From an uncultured bacterium (GTDB lineage: Bacteria > Bacillota > Clostridia > Oscillospirales > Oscillospiraceae): a DNA stretch of 64,000 nucleotides. The notes under the pieces were generated by a model. It was not told where the DNA came from. It did no database searches and was given only the letters and a program-made list of their open reading frames with translations. Both the position numbers and the translations under genes were made by a program. The stretch lies in assembly GCA_946548895.1 (NCBI GenBank), contig CAMNQF010000009.1, forward strand, positions 36,798 to 100,797, read 5' to 3'. Positions 32,306 to 41,173 of the stretch are shown here, in pieces. Each line of letters opens with the position of its first letter. Position 1 is the stretch's first letter.

Positions 32306-32824
32306 ATGGACCTGATATTTACCATGCTGGTGCCCTTCCTCATGCTGGCGGTGGCACTGTGGGGGCTGTTCCGGCGGGTGGACCTCTGGGGAGCCCTCAC
32401 CGCCGGGGCGGAAAAGGGGCTCCAGGTGTCCCTGCGCATCATGCCGCCCCTCATCGGCCTGCTGACGGCGGTGTATATGCTCCGGGCCTCCGGGGCGCTG
32501 GAGTTGCTGGGGGAGGCGGTGGGTCCGGCGCTGGCGGCGGTGGGCATCCCGGCGGAGACCATCGGCCTGCTGCTGGTGCGGCCGGTGAGCGGCTCCGCCG
32601 CCTTGGGAGTGGGGGCGGAGCTCATTGAGACTTACGGCCCCGACTCTCTGGTGGGGCGGACGGCGGCGGTGATGCTGGGCTCCACCGAGACCACTTTTTA
32701 CACGGTGGCGGTGTATTTCGGCGCGGCCAAGGTGGGCAGGACCCGGTACGCCGTCCCGGCGGCGCTGTGCGCGGATATTGCCGGTTTTTTGGCCGCGTCC
32801 TGGGCGGTGCGGACGCTGTTTTAG
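32306..32824 (+). CDS. spmB: Spore maturation protein B
   Basis: 172 residues beginning MDLIFTMLVPFLMLAVALWG, ATG 4 bp after the spmA stop with GGAGG overlapping the end of spmA. Helical membrane protein of the same gate family with AEKGLQVSLRIMPPLIGLL, the conserved RPVSGSAALGV and GSTETTFYTVAVYFGAAKV. It is the partner of SpmA in spore maturation and acts in the inner forespore membrane system. The length is usual. Confidence 0.94.
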   Translation: MDLIFTMLVPFLMLAVALWGLFRRVDLWGALTAGAEKGLQVSLRIMPPLIGLLTAVYMLRASGALELLGEAVGPALAAVGIPAETIGLLLVRPVSGSAALGVGAELIETYGPDSLVGRTAAVMLGSTETTFYTVAVYFGAAKVGRTRYAVPAALCADIAGFLAASWAVRTLF

Positions 32825-32883
32825 GGCAGAATTTAGAGAAGGGACGCTGTGGGCAAAAAAGGCGCGAAGGGTGCAGTTTTCTC

Positions 32884-32914
32884 TTGACAAAAACACGGAG
32901 TAAGCATATGCTTA
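32884..32914 (+). promoter_or_regulatory. Promoter with 14-bp palindrome over the -10, before psuK
   Basis: TTGACA (32884-32889), 17-bp spacer, TATGCT (32907-32912). The -10 is buried in the perfect palindrome TAAGCATATGCTTA (32901-32914). A repressor bound there would block the polymerase; the first gene product carries a winged-helix domain and is the obvious candidate. Confidence 0.75.
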
Positions 32915-32945
32915 ATACAGATAGAAAAGCTTAGGAGTGACGCCC

Positions 32946-34028
32946 ATGACCCAGCGGGAACGGCAGCTTCTCCGATGGATTGAGGAGAATCCCCTGATCT
33001 CCCAGCAGGAGCTGGCGGACAAGGCGGGCATCGCCCGGTCGTCGGTGGCGGTGCACATATCCAACCTGATGAAAAAGGGCCACATCGCCGGCAAGGGATA
33101 CATCGTGTCCACCGCGCCCTACGCCGTGGTGGTGGGCGGCGTGAACATGGACATCGGCGGCACGTCCCGCGCCCCTCTGGTCCGGGCGGACTCCAACCCC
33201 GGGGTGGTGCGCATGAGCCTGGGGGGCGTGGGCCGGAACATTGCCCATAACATGGCCCTGCTGGGGCTGGATGTGCGGCTGATTACCGCCTTCGGGGACG
33301 ATTTATACGCCCAGCGCATTGCCGCCTCCTGCGGGGAGCTGGGCATCGACATCAGCCGCGCGCTCCAGATTCCGGGGGAGCGCACGTCCACGTACCTCTT
33401 CATTGCCGACGAAGAGGGGGAGATGGAGCTGGCCCTGTCCGACATGGAGATCTACCGCCACATCACCCCGGCGTTTCTGAACACCCGGCTCCAGCTGCTG
33501 CAAAACGCCCAGCTGGTGGTGGTGGACGCCAACATCCCCGCCGGAGCCATCCGCTGGCTGGCGGACCACGTGGGGCCGCCCATCTTTGCGGACCCGGTCT
33601 CCACCGCCAAGGCGGACAAGCTGCGGCCGGTGCTGGGGAAGCTCCACACCTTGAAGCCCAACCGCCTTGAAGCCGAGCTGCTGTCCGGGGTGGAGATCAG
33701 GGACGAGGCCAGTTTGAACCGGGCGGCGGACAAGCTGCTGGAGACGGGCCTGCGCCGGGTGTTCCTGTCCCTGGGGGGGAGCGGGGTGCTGGCGGCGGAC
33801 CACGGCGGCCGGGTTCGGCTGCCCTGCCTGCCGGGGGACCGGGTGAATACCACCGGCTGCGGGGACGCCTTTATGGCGGCGCTGGCCTGGGCCTATCTGG
33901 AGGGCACCGCCCTGGAGGACACCGCCCGGGCGGGCTTGGCGGCGGCGGCCATCGCCATGGAGAGCGCGGAGACCATCAACGGCGCCATGAGCGCCGGGGC
34001 GCTGGCGGCGCGGATGGGAGGCGGCTGA
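32946..34028 (+). CDS. psuK: Pseudouridine kinase (PfkB family) with N-terminal HTH domain
   Basis: 360 residues from ATG 32946 (TTAGGAG 8 nt upstream; a GTG three codons earlier is the alternative). Residues 1-55 form a winged helix (LLRWIEENPLISQQELADKAG, ARSSVAVHISNLMKKGHI). From about 58 a ribokinase-like fold follows: VVVGGVNMDIGG, MSLGGVGRNIAHNMALLG, and the catalytic/anion-hole motif NTTGCGDAFMAAL with the base Asp near 306. It phosphorylates pseudouridine to its 5'-phosphate, which the downstream PsuG then cleaves. The DNA-binding head is known in some PfkB kinases and suggests self-control at the palindrome on its promoter. Confidence 0.88.
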   Translation: MTQRERQLLRWIEENPLISQQELADKAGIARSSVAVHISNLMKKGHIAGKGYIVSTAPYAVVVGGVNMDIGGTSRAPLVRADSNPGVVRMSLGGVGRNIAHNMALLGLDVRLITAFGDDLYAQRIAASCGELGIDISRALQIPGERTSTYLFIADEEGEMELALSDMEIYRHITPAFLNTRLQLLQNAQLVVVDANIPAGAIRWLADHVGPPIFADPVSTAKADKLRPVLGKLHTLKPNRLEAELLSGVEIRDEASLNRAADKLLETGLRRVFLSLGGSGVLAADHGGRVRLPCLPGDRVNTTGCGDAFMAALAWAYLEGTALEDTARAGLAAAAIAMESAETINGAMSAGALAARMGGG

Positions 34029-34097
34029 GGGTGTGAAGGGCGTCAAAAGGATGCTGTTTACCCATGATAAACATGAATCATAATGGAGGTTTTGACC

Positions 34098-35015
34098 ATG
34101 GCTTTGAACAAATATCTGGACGTCTCCCCTGAGGTGGCGGAAGCTCTGGCGGCGGGCCGGCCCGTGGTGGCCTTGGAGTCCACCATCATCTCCCACGGAA
34201 TGCCCTATCCCCAGAATGTGGAGACCGCCCTGGCGGTGGAGAACATCATCCGGGAGAACGGCGCGGTTCCCGCTACCATTGCCATTATCGGCGGGCGGCT
34301 GAAGGCGGGGTGCACCAAGGAGGAGATCGAATATCTGGGCAGGACCGGCACCGCCGTCACGAAGGCCAGCCGCCGGGACCTGGCCATGCTGTGCGCCCGG
34401 GGGCAGGACGGGGCTACCACCGTCACCACCACGATGATCATCGCCCACATGGCGGGCATCAAGGTGTTTGCCACCGGCGGCATCGGCGGCGTCCACCGGG
34501 GGGCGGAGACCACCATGGACATCTCCGCCGACCTGGAGGAGCTGGCCCATACCCCCGTGATGGTGGTGTGCGCCGGGGCAAAGTCTATCCTGGACCTGGG
34601 CCTGACCCTGGAGTACCTGGAGACCCACGGCGTGCCCGTGCTGGGCTACGGCACCCACGAGCTGCCCGCTTTCTACACCCGGCACAGCGGCTTCGCGGTG
34701 GACTACCAGGTGGACAGCCCCGAGGAGCTGGCGGCGGCCTTCCGGGCCAGCCTGGAGCTGGGCTTTGACGGGGGAATGCTGGTGACCAACCCCATCCCTG
34801 AGGAGTATTCCATGGATCCCGGCGTCATCAACGCCGCCATTGAGGAAGCCCTCCGCCAGGCCGGGGCCCGCGGCATTCACGGCAAGGAGACCACCCCCTT
34901 CCTGCTGGCCAAGGTAAAGGAACTCACCGGCGGGGACAGCCTGGACTCCAACATTCAGCTGGTGTTCAACAATGCCCGCCTGGCCGCAAAAACCGCGGCG
35001 TGCCTGGCGAAGTAA
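34098..35015 (+). CDS. psuG: Pseudouridine-5'-phosphate glycosidase
   Basis: 305 residues from ATG 34098 (TGGAGG upstream). The conserved PsuG blocks are all present: VVALESTIISHGMPYPQNVE (about 25-44), GCTKEEIEYL, the DGATTVTTTM stretch, ATGGIGGVHRGAE and GMLVTNPIPEEYSMD. It splits pseudouridine-5'-phosphate to uracil and ribose-5-phosphate in a Mn2+-dependent reaction. It sits 69 bp behind psuK. No nucleoside transporter is linked, so pseudouridine may come from internal RNA turnover or an unlinked carrier. Confidence 0.95.
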   Translation: MALNKYLDVSPEVAEALAAGRPVVALESTIISHGMPYPQNVETALAVENIIRENGAVPATIAIIGGRLKAGCTKEEIEYLGRTGTAVTKASRRDLAMLCARGQDGATTVTTTMIIAHMAGIKVFATGGIGGVHRGAETTMDISADLEELAHTPVMVVCAGAKSILDLGLTLEYLETHGVPVLGYGTHELPAFYTRHSGFAVDYQVDSPEELAAAFRASLELGFDGGMLVTNPIPEEYSMDPGVINAAIEEALRQAGARGIHGKETTPFLLAKVKELTGGDSLDSNIQLVFNNARLAAKTAACLAK

Positions 35016-35083
35016 GGGCGCCGCGATTCCGTTCAGCGGCGGGACCGCTGGCAAACGCGCCCCCGTTCCCCAAACGTATTTTC

Positions 35084-35115
35084 GAAAGCGCCGCTCCATT
35101 CGGGGCGGCGCTTTC
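35084..35115. terminator. Hairpin between convergent psuG and murR
   Basis: 11-bp stem (35084-35094 with 35105-35115) with a 10-nt loop that can extend the stem by alternative pairing. Short T-runs only; probable shared terminator. Confidence 0.6.
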
Positions 35116-35170
35116 CCATGCCGCCGCCGCGGTTGAAGCCGTCAAAACAGGCGGCCGCGCGGGCCGCGGG

Positions 35171-36016
35171 TTACTGCCCCTCTTTGAAAATATGGGTCCT
35201 GACGAACTGCTTCATGCAGTATTCATACTCCGCGTTCACAAAGCCGGCGTAGAGGATGTCCACCACGTTTAGCTGGGCCATCCGCGAGGACAGCGCCCCG
35301 ATGCGGAAGGTGAGCTCGTTGGTGGCGGTATGGAGGCGGTGGTCCGCGAGCTTGCTCACCGGGGAGGGGGCGGAGCGGGTAACGGCAATGACCGGCGTGC
35401 CGTTGGCCTTCATCGCCTTGATGCATTCGATCATCTCCACGGTCTGGCCGGAATAGGAAAAGACAATGCCCACGTCCTCCTTTTTGGCGTTTCGGGCCTG
35501 AAGAAGCTGGGAGTGCCAGTCGTCGTTGATGACGCAGGGCTTATCCACCCGGAGAAATTTCAGGTAGGCGTCCCTGGCCACGCCGAGGGACGCCCCGATC
35601 CCAAACAGCAGGATCGTGCCGGCGTTTCGGATCAATTCCACGCAGGCGGCCACCTCCTCGGCGCTCAACAGATGCTGGGTGTCCTCCAGGCACTGGATAT
35701 TCCGCATGGTGATGCCCTCGATGATTCCGGGAATGGTGGAGGTCCCGTCCAGCTCAACCTCCTCGTGGGAACCGGTGTCCCCCAATGTGTGGACCTCCAG
35801 CAGCAGCTCCTGGCGGAATTTTTTGTAGCCGTCAAACCCTACAAAGCGGCACAGCCGCACCACGCTGGACGGAGACGAATAAGTTTTGTCGGCCAGTTCG
35901 CGAACCGTAAACTGCGCCGCCTCTTTCGGGTGCGCACAGATGTACCGCGCGATGCTGGCCTCCGTGGTACTCATGGCGTCTTGGGCCTCCCGCAGCCTCA
36001 ATAGTATATTTTTCAT
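35171..36016 (-). CDS. murR: MurR/RpiR-family regulator with SIS domain
   Basis: 281 residues, ATG 36016 with AAAGGAG 9 nt upstream. The N-terminal HTH_6 domain (residues 1-75: LREAQDAMSTTEASIARYI, VRELADKTYSSPSSVVRLCRFVG) is followed by a SIS sugar-phosphate isomerase-like domain (about 125-255: ILLFGIGASLGVARDAYLKF, GIVFSYSGQTVEMIECI). The SIS domain would bind MurNAc-6-phosphate and relieve repression. It is transcribed divergently from murQ-murP with a shared 200-bp control region, the usual layout for a local regulator. Confidence 0.88.
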   Translation of the reverse strand: MKNILLRLREAQDAMSTTEASIARYICAHPKEAAQFTVRELADKTYSSPSSVVRLCRFVGFDGYKKFRQELLLEVHTLGDTGSHEEVELDGTSTIPGIIEGITMRNIQCLEDTQHLLSAEEVAACVELIRNAGTILLFGIGASLGVARDAYLKFLRVDKPCVINDDWHSQLLQARNAKKEDVGIVFSYSGQTVEMIECIKAMKANGTPVIAVTRSAPSPVSKLADHRLHTATNELTFRIGALSSRMAQLNVVDILYAGFVNAEYEYCMKQFVRTHIFKEGQ

Positions 36017-36105
36017 AATTCTGCGCTCCTTTAGTTCAAGCTTTTATCCAGTTTATTCAAAAACACCCCTTTGAAAAAACATTGTACCATATTCCTGCAA
36101 ATTTG

Positions 36106-36134
36106 TTGACAAAAATTTTTATTTCATTTAGGAT
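36106..36134 (+). promoter_or_regulatory. Promoter of murQ-murP in the divergent control region
   Basis: TTGACA (36106-36111), 17-bp spacer, TAGGAT (36129-36134), about 85 bp before murQ. The -35 lies in a partly symmetrical AT-rich stretch (ATTTGTTGACAAAAAT). A minus-strand TACAAT at 36081-36086 is the likely -10 for murR, so a regulator bound here would touch both promoters. Confidence 0.7.
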
Positions 36135-36217
36135 ATTTTTACAGTTGGCAGGGACGCCGCCGGTTCTCCGCGGATCGCGGCCCCGACGCAGAATTCAAAA
36201 ATCGGAGTTGATGAGCA

Positions 36218-37108
36218 ATGGATCTGAGCCGTATGACCACGGAGACCCGCAACCCCAGCACCATGGGGCTGGATACCATGACCCCCCTGGAAGTAGTCAC
36301 CGCCATGAACAACGAGGACGCGAAAGTTCCCGCCGCCATCCGGCCGGCGCTGCCCCAGATTGCCCAGGTGGTGGAGCGGGCCATCGCCGCCATTGAGGCG
36401 GGCGGCCGGGTGTTTTACATGGGCGCGGGCACCAGCGGCCGGCTGGGTGTGCTGGACGCCGCCGAGTGCCCCCCCACCTTCGGCGTCAGCGACGACGTAA
36501 TCATCGGGCTCATCGCCGGGGGTGACAAGGCGTTTTTGAAGGCCGTGGAGGGCGCGGAGGACAGCCGGGAGCTGGGCCGCCAGGACCTGGAGACCCGGGG
36601 CCTGACCAAAAATGACCTGGTCATCGGCATCGCCGCCAGCGGCCGCACTCCCTACGTGCTGGGGGCGCTGGACTACGCCAGGGAAGTGGGCTGCCACACC
36701 GCCGCCGTCTCCTGCAACGCCGGCTGCGCCATCGGCAAGGCCGCCGAGATCGCGGTGGAGGTGGTGGTGGGCCCTGAGGTGCTCACTGGCTCCACCCGGC
36801 TGAAGGCGGGCACCGCCCAAAAGCTGATCCTCAACATGATTTCCACCGCCACCATGGTGGGGGTGGGCAAGGCGTACCAGAACCTGATGGTGGACGTGAT
36901 GCAAACCAACGAAAAACTGCGCCGCCGGGCGGAGAGCATCGTCACCGAGGCCACCGGCGTGGGCCAGGAGGAGGCCCGGAGGAACATTGACCTGGCCGGC
37001 GGCAGCGTGAAAACCGCCATCGTCATGATTCTGGCAGGCTGCGGGGCGGACGACGCCCGCGCCCGCCTGGACCGGGCCCGCGGCCACGTCCGGGAGGCCA
37101 TTCGGTAA
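36218..37108 (+). CDS. murQ: N-acetylmuramic acid 6-phosphate etherase
   Basis: 296 residues (GGAGTTGATGAGCA precedes the ATG). Signatures: TETRNPSTMGLDTM at the N-terminus, the SIS domain GRVFYMGAGTSGRLGVLDAA, directly followed by ECPPTFG, whose Glu is the catalytic acid by comparison with E. coli MurQ. KAVEGAEDS and LVIGIAASGRTPYV follow. It cleaves the lactyl ether of MurNAc-6-phosphate to GlcNAc-6-phosphate and D-lactate in the cytosol. The substrate is made by the PTS encoded downstream. No anhydro-MurNAc kinase is linked. Confidence 0.97.
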   Translation: MDLSRMTTETRNPSTMGLDTMTPLEVVTAMNNEDAKVPAAIRPALPQIAQVVERAIAAIEAGGRVFYMGAGTSGRLGVLDAAECPPTFGVSDDVIIGLIAGGDKAFLKAVEGAEDSRELGRQDLETRGLTKNDLVIGIAASGRTPYVLGALDYAREVGCHTAAVSCNAGCAIGKAAEIAVEVVVGPEVLTGSTRLKAGTAQKLILNMISTATMVGVGKAYQNLMVDVMQTNEKLRRRAESIVTEATGVGQEEARRNIDLAGGSVKTAIVMILAGCGADDARARLDRARGHVREAIR

Positions 37109-37127
37109 ACAAGCCGCGTCAAAACCG

Positions 37128-37172
37128 GCAAAAACGGCGTACGCCGTTTTTGCGGCCCCGTACCGGGGCCGC
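37128..37172 (+). promoter_or_regulatory. Tandem hairpins between murQ and murP
   Basis: A 26-bp perfect palindrome (13+13, 37128-37153), its last two bases shared with a second stem (37152-37160 with 37164-37172). No T-run ends a transcript after the second stem, so an mRNA processing or partial attenuation site is more likely than full termination. It sits 50 bp before the murP start. Confidence 0.6.
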
Positions 37173-37222
37173 GCATAGACTGTTCCCCAAACATTTTTGT
37201 AGGCGAAAGAGAGGTAGTAGAA

Positions 37223-38683
37223 ATGACGATCCAGGAACTGGTGCAAAGCATCCTGACGGGTGTGGGCGGCCGGAATAACGTGGTCACCGCCACCAACTGC
37301 ATGACCCGCCTGCGCATCAACGTGAAGGACGACGGCGCGATCAACGAGGAGGCGCTGAAAGGCATCGAGGGCGTGATGGGCGTTGTCCACGACCGCACGG
37401 GCTACATTGAGGTTGTGGTGGGTCCCGGCAAGTGCCGCAAGTGCTCCGACTACTGCAAGGAGCTGGGCATTCCCGCCGCCGCGGACGGCGCGGACATGAC
37501 CGCCGGCGGCGACTGGCAGGCCAACAAGGCCGCCATGAAGGCCGGACAGAAGGAAAATAAGATCAAGTCCATGCTCAAGACCTTCGGCGACATCTTCGTG
37601 CCCCTCATCCCCGGCGTCATCGCCGCCGGCCTGTGCGCGGGCATCAACACCCTGCTGGGCCAGCTGTTCCCCGGCTCCGAAACAAATCCTGTCCCCGCCG
37701 CCATCGTCCTCATCACCGCTTTCCTGGGGCTGGTCAACACCGCGTTCATGACCTATATCCCCGCCTGGGCCGGCTACCGGGCCGCGGAGAAGTTCGGCGG
37801 CACCCCCGTCCTGGGCGGCATGGTGGGCATGATCACCACCCTGGGCGGCATCGACACCATTTCCAAGGTCATCGGCCTGTATAACGAGGCGCAGCCCCTG
37901 GACGCCATCCTCCGCGCGGGCCGCGGCGGCGTGCTGGCCGCCGTCATCGGCGTGTGGTTCATGTGCAAGATTGAGAAAGCCGTCCGCTCCAAGATGCCCG
38001 ACGCGCTGGACATCGTGTTCACCCCCGTCATCACCCTCATCGTCACCCTGGTGCCCTATGTCCTCATCATCATGCCCATCACCGGCCTGATCTCCACCGG
38101 CCTGGTCAATTTGGTGGGCCTGGTGGCCATGAGCACCAACCCCGTGGTCCGGGCCGTCAGCGGCTATCTGGGCGCGGCCCTGTTCCTGCCCATGGTGGCC
38201 ATGGGTATGCACCACGGCCTGGTGGCCCTGTATACCGTCCAGAAGGACGCCTTCGGGTGTGTCTATCTGTACCCCGCTCTGGCCATGGCGGGCGGCGGAC
38301 AGGTGGGCGCGGCCCTGGCCCTCTACCTGAAATGCAAGAAGGCGGGCAACACCCGGTTGAAGAACGTCATCGCCGGCGCCCTCCCCGCCGGCATCCTGGG
38401 CGTGGGCGAGCCGCTGATCTACGGCGTCACGCTCCCCCTGGGCAAGCCCTTCATCACCGCCGGATTGGGCGCGGGCTTCGGCGGCGCGTTTGTCAACCTG
38501 ATGCAGGTGGCCTCCACCACCTGGGGCCCCTCCGGCCTACTGGGCTGTTTCGTCATGACCGCCGGTCCCAGCGGCGCCGTCATGAGCGTGGTGTACTTCG
38601 TCATCGGCCTGGTTATCAGCTATATCATGGGCTTCATCTTCACCTATCTGGCCACCAAGCCCGAGGAAGTGGCCAACATCTGA
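37223..38683 (+). CDS. murP: PTS transporter EIIBC, probably specific for N-acetylmuramic acid
   Basis: 486 residues (AGAGAGGTAG upstream). The N-terminal EIIB domain carries the phosphorylated Cys26 in TATNCMTRLRINV. After a linker (about 85-115) the EIIC membrane domain has ten or so helices, including GTPVLGGMVGMITTLGG, GMHHGLVALYTVQ and the family motif GVGEPLIYGVTLP (about 394-406). It would import MurNAc as the 6-phosphate for MurQ. EIIA is missing, as in E. coli MurP, and would be supplied in trans. Substrate is assigned from murQ and murR next door. Confidence 0.88.
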   Translation: MTIQELVQSILTGVGGRNNVVTATNCMTRLRINVKDDGAINEEALKGIEGVMGVVHDRTGYIEVVVGPGKCRKCSDYCKELGIPAAADGADMTAGGDWQANKAAMKAGQKENKIKSMLKTFGDIFVPLIPGVIAAGLCAGINTLLGQLFPGSETNPVPAAIVLITAFLGLVNTAFMTYIPAWAGYRAAEKFGGTPVLGGMVGMITTLGGIDTISKVIGLYNEAQPLDAILRAGRGGVLAAVIGVWFMCKIEKAVRSKMPDALDIVFTPVITLIVTLVPYVLIIMPITGLISTGLVNLVGLVAMSTNPVVRAVSGYLGAALFLPMVAMGMHHGLVALYTVQKDAFGCVYLYPALAMAGGGQVGAALALYLKCKKAGNTRLKNVIAGALPAGILGVGEPLIYGVTLPLGKPFITAGLGAGFGGAFVNLMQVASTTWGPSGLLGCFVMTAGPSGAVMSVVYFVIGLVISYIMGFIFTYLATKPEEVANI

Positions 38684-38697
38684 TCCCGATTCCATTC

Positions 38698-38732
38698 AAA
38701 AGCGCGCCGGGCGGCAAACCCGGCGCGCTTTT
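38698..38732 (+). terminator. Terminator of murQ-murP
   Basis: 14-bp perfect stem (38698-38711 with 38719-38732) ending in TTTT, 7-nt loop, 14 bp after the murP stop. Confidence 0.85.
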
Positions 38733-38817
38733 CACAATTGAGAAACCAAAATGGCCGGGCCGCCGGGGCGGAGCCGGATGAAGTTCAGAAATTTCTCAAA
38801 AAGGATGGGTGATTTTC

Positions 38818-39651
38818 ATGGATATCGAGCTGATTGCGATGGACTTGGACGGCACCGCCCTCCAGGCCGACCGAAAATCCTTCTCGCCCCGGCTGGACGA
38901 GGCCCTGCGCGCCGCCCACGAGAGAGGGGTGCATATCGTCCCCGTCACCGGGCGGCAGTTTTTCATCCTCCCCCCGGCGGTGCGCCCCGGCGCTCCCTGG
39001 GCGGAGCTGGTGGTGCTGGGCAACGGCGGCGAGGTGCGCCGCCTCACCGATGGGACGCTGCTCCGGGGGCACTATATCGACCCGGGCTGCCTGCCGCCCC
39101 TGGTTTCGGCTGCGGAGGAGCTGGGCCTGCCCCTTGAGTTTTCCAGCGGCGGGGCGCTGTACCTCACCCGCCGGAGCTGGGATTACCAGCGGGAGCTGGA
39201 CGGGCCGCTCCATTTTCACCTCACCGAGGTGCTGGCCCGTTTCGGCCGGGAGTTGGATAATCCGCGGAAGTTTCTCCTGGGCGGTCCGTCTATTGATAAG
39301 GTGAACCTGCCCTGGGTGCCGGACGAGGCGCGGGAGAACACGCGGCGGATGCTGGACGCGCTGGGGCTGTCCTGGTTCTGGTCCGGGCCGCGCAGCGTGG
39401 AGATTGCCCACCCGGACGCCTCCAAGGCCGGAGGACTGATGGAGGCCTGCGTAATCCTGGGCGTTGACCCCGCCCGCACCATGGCTCTGGGGGACAGCGG
39501 CAACGACATCCCGATGCTGCGCTGCGCGGGGCTGGGGGTGGCCATGGGGAACGCTCCCCCGGAGGTCCGGGCCGCCGCCGGGGAGGTCACCGCCCCGTTT
39601 GACCGGGACGGCGCGGCCCTGGCCATTGAGAAATGGGTACTGTCCCGTTAA
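38818..39651 (+). CDS. Cof-type HAD phosphatase (IIB)
   Basis: 277 residues from ATG 38818 (AAAGGATGGG upstream). HAD motif I is DLDGT (Asp9 nucleophile, Asp11), motif II VPVTGR, and motif IV ALGDSGNDIPML (about 222-233) with motif III Lys near PDASKAGGL. A large type IIB cap lies between motifs II and III. The family hydrolyses sugar phosphates, FMN or PLP; the substrate cannot be read from sequence. It follows murP across a strong terminator, so it is probably independent of the MurNAc genes. Confidence 0.85.
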   Translation: MDIELIAMDLDGTALQADRKSFSPRLDEALRAAHERGVHIVPVTGRQFFILPPAVRPGAPWAELVVLGNGGEVRRLTDGTLLRGHYIDPGCLPPLVSAAEELGLPLEFSSGGALYLTRRSWDYQRELDGPLHFHLTEVLARFGRELDNPRKFLLGGPSIDKVNLPWVPDEARENTRRMLDALGLSWFWSGPRSVEIAHPDASKAGGLMEACVILGVDPARTMALGDSGNDIPMLRCAGLGVAMGNAPPEVRAAAGEVTAPFDRDGAALAIEKWVLSR

Positions 39652-39746
39652 AAGAGGACCGGCCCCGGAGGCATGGCTGGCTGGGCTGGCCTGTGTGCGA
39701 TTCGGGCGGGAGGGCCGCGCAGAGAGTTATGAAAGCCGTTTGCCTT

Positions 39747-40628
39747 TTATGGGCGGTGGCTGCTCCTGATAAATGGAGGTTCAACCGTTTCATCAATCAA
39801 AAGCCCGTATTTTTGAGGCCGCCGGAACGCGTTTCCGTGCACCTCATTCTCCCGGTAGCGCCGAAGCCGCTCCAAGTCAAGCTCCGCGAGATAGATCCTT
39901 TCCGCTCCGCCCGCCTGTAAAATACAGGTATCCCGGGAACTGTCCAGTTCCGGGAGGTACGCCACGCCGTCGAAAACGCTGGAGCCGCCGTTGCAGCCGG
40001 GCACCGAATCCGGGTAGTTGCAGGTGGCGATGGCAAGCATATTCTCATAGGCCCTGGCCCGCAGCTGGGAGAGGCGGTTGACCTCCATGGGGCAGGCGTT
40101 GGGGACCAGGATGAGCTCCGCGCCCTTGAGCATCAGGATTCTGGCGCTTTCGGGAAACTCACGGTCGTAGCAGATCATGGCCCCCACCTTCACCGCTCCG
40201 CGGCGGGTATCCAGTGTGGCGGTATAGAAATCCTCACCCGGCGTCAGGTTCCGCTCCGCATCAAAATCGCAGGTGTGCACCTTGGCATAGGTGATTTTCC
40301 GCTCCCCGCGCCGGTCAAACAGGATCATGGAATTGCGGGGACCGCCCTCATATTTTTCCAGGAAGGTAATGCCGACGGCCATATCAAGCTCTCTGGCAAG
40401 CGCGCCGAAAGCGTTGACAAATTCGCTGCCGGCGGGAACCGCCTCCGCTTTCCACAGTTCCGCAGGGCGGCCGTAAATGTGATACCCATTGCTCCACATC
40501 TCGGGGAACAGAGCGATGTCGGCTCCGAGAGATTCGGCTTCCCGGCAGGACGCGATCCCCTTTTTGAGATTCCCTTCCAGCGTACCGCAAGGCGCGATCT
40601 GGAGCAGGGCGATTTTCAAAGTGTCCAT
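39747..40628 (-). CDS. Carbon-nitrogen hydrolase (nitrilase superfamily)
   Basis: 293 residues, ATG 40628 (CGAAAGGA upstream). The catalytic triad is visible: Glu43 in ALFPEMW, Lys116 in TYAKVHT and Cys153 in GAMICYDREFPES. The spacing fits amidase/N-carbamoyl or omega-amidase branches. It hydrolyses a small non-peptide C-N bond in the cytosol. The branch is not decidable by eye. The next gene upstream on the chromosome is a divergent MFS carrier across a 590-bp gene-poor stretch. Confidence 0.85.
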   Translation of the reverse strand: MDTLKIALLQIAPCGTLEGNLKKGIASCREAESLGADIALFPEMWSNGYHIYGRPAELWKAEAVPAGSEFVNAFGALARELDMAVGITFLEKYEGGPRNSMILFDRRGERKITYAKVHTCDFDAERNLTPGEDFYTATLDTRRGAVKVGAMICYDREFPESARILMLKGAELILVPNACPMEVNRLSQLRARAYENMLAIATCNYPDSVPGCNGGSSVFDGVAYLPELDSSRDTCILQAGGAERIYLAELDLERLRRYRENEVHGNAFRRPQKYGLLIDETVEPPFIRSSHRP

Positions 40629-41009
40629 GATCCAATATCCTTTCGTCCAGGGAGGGGAACCGTTCCCGTGATTCTGCCATTTCCGGGTGGAACGTGCAGA
40701 GCCGCCGCGTCCGCCGCCTGGGGAACGCTCCCGTTCGGGAGTGGGTCAGGCCCGGCTCAATTTGGCCGGCCCCGCCCATCATTCCGCTCCGCCGGTTTTT
40801 TTTTTTGCGGCACGGCCACAATCGCAGCGACCGCCCCGTGCTGGATAATGTGCGCCGCCCAGCCGGTGAAGGCCTTGAAGCGGGTTGGAATTCCTCCCTT
40901 GCGATATCGCCGCCGTCACTTCTTCCGGCGGCGTATTTGCGCTATTTATTGATTAGAATACCATAAGCGGGGGAAGAAATCAAACCCTGATGTGCCGGGG
41001 GACGGCATC
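40629..41009. other. Gene-poor stretch between nitrilase and MFS genes
   Basis: No frame here has a start, ribosome site and protein-like composition together. One short minus-strand frame (about 40775-40895) reads like coding sequence (RFKAFTGWAAHIIQHG) and ends in an A11 slip-prone tract at 40797-40807, so the region may be an eroded gene. I could not assign the family. Confidence 0.4.
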
Positions 41010-41099
41010 ATGGAGAAAACAGTGACAGAAGTGGTGGCGGCGCGCATCTGGCGCGGGAAGTCCTGGAGCGGGGCGCTGCGAATTGTCCGCCACTGTTAG
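41010..41099 (+). pseudogene. Nudix-like gene start (decayed fragment)
   Basis: The frame begins MEKTVTEVVAARIWRG, which matches the first strand of MutT/CTP-pyrophosphohydrolase Nudix proteins (xTxEVVAAxIWRxxxxL), then loses similarity and stops after 29 codons. The Nudix box is absent. It looks like the remaining 5' end of a deleted or rearranged gene. The call rests on a short match only. Confidence 0.35.
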
Positions 41100-41173
41100 T
41101 TCCCGGCCGATGGGCGCCAGGGCGATTTGGAACGCGTTGATCCGCCGGGCTGGATTTTTTCAAGCGGTGGTGG

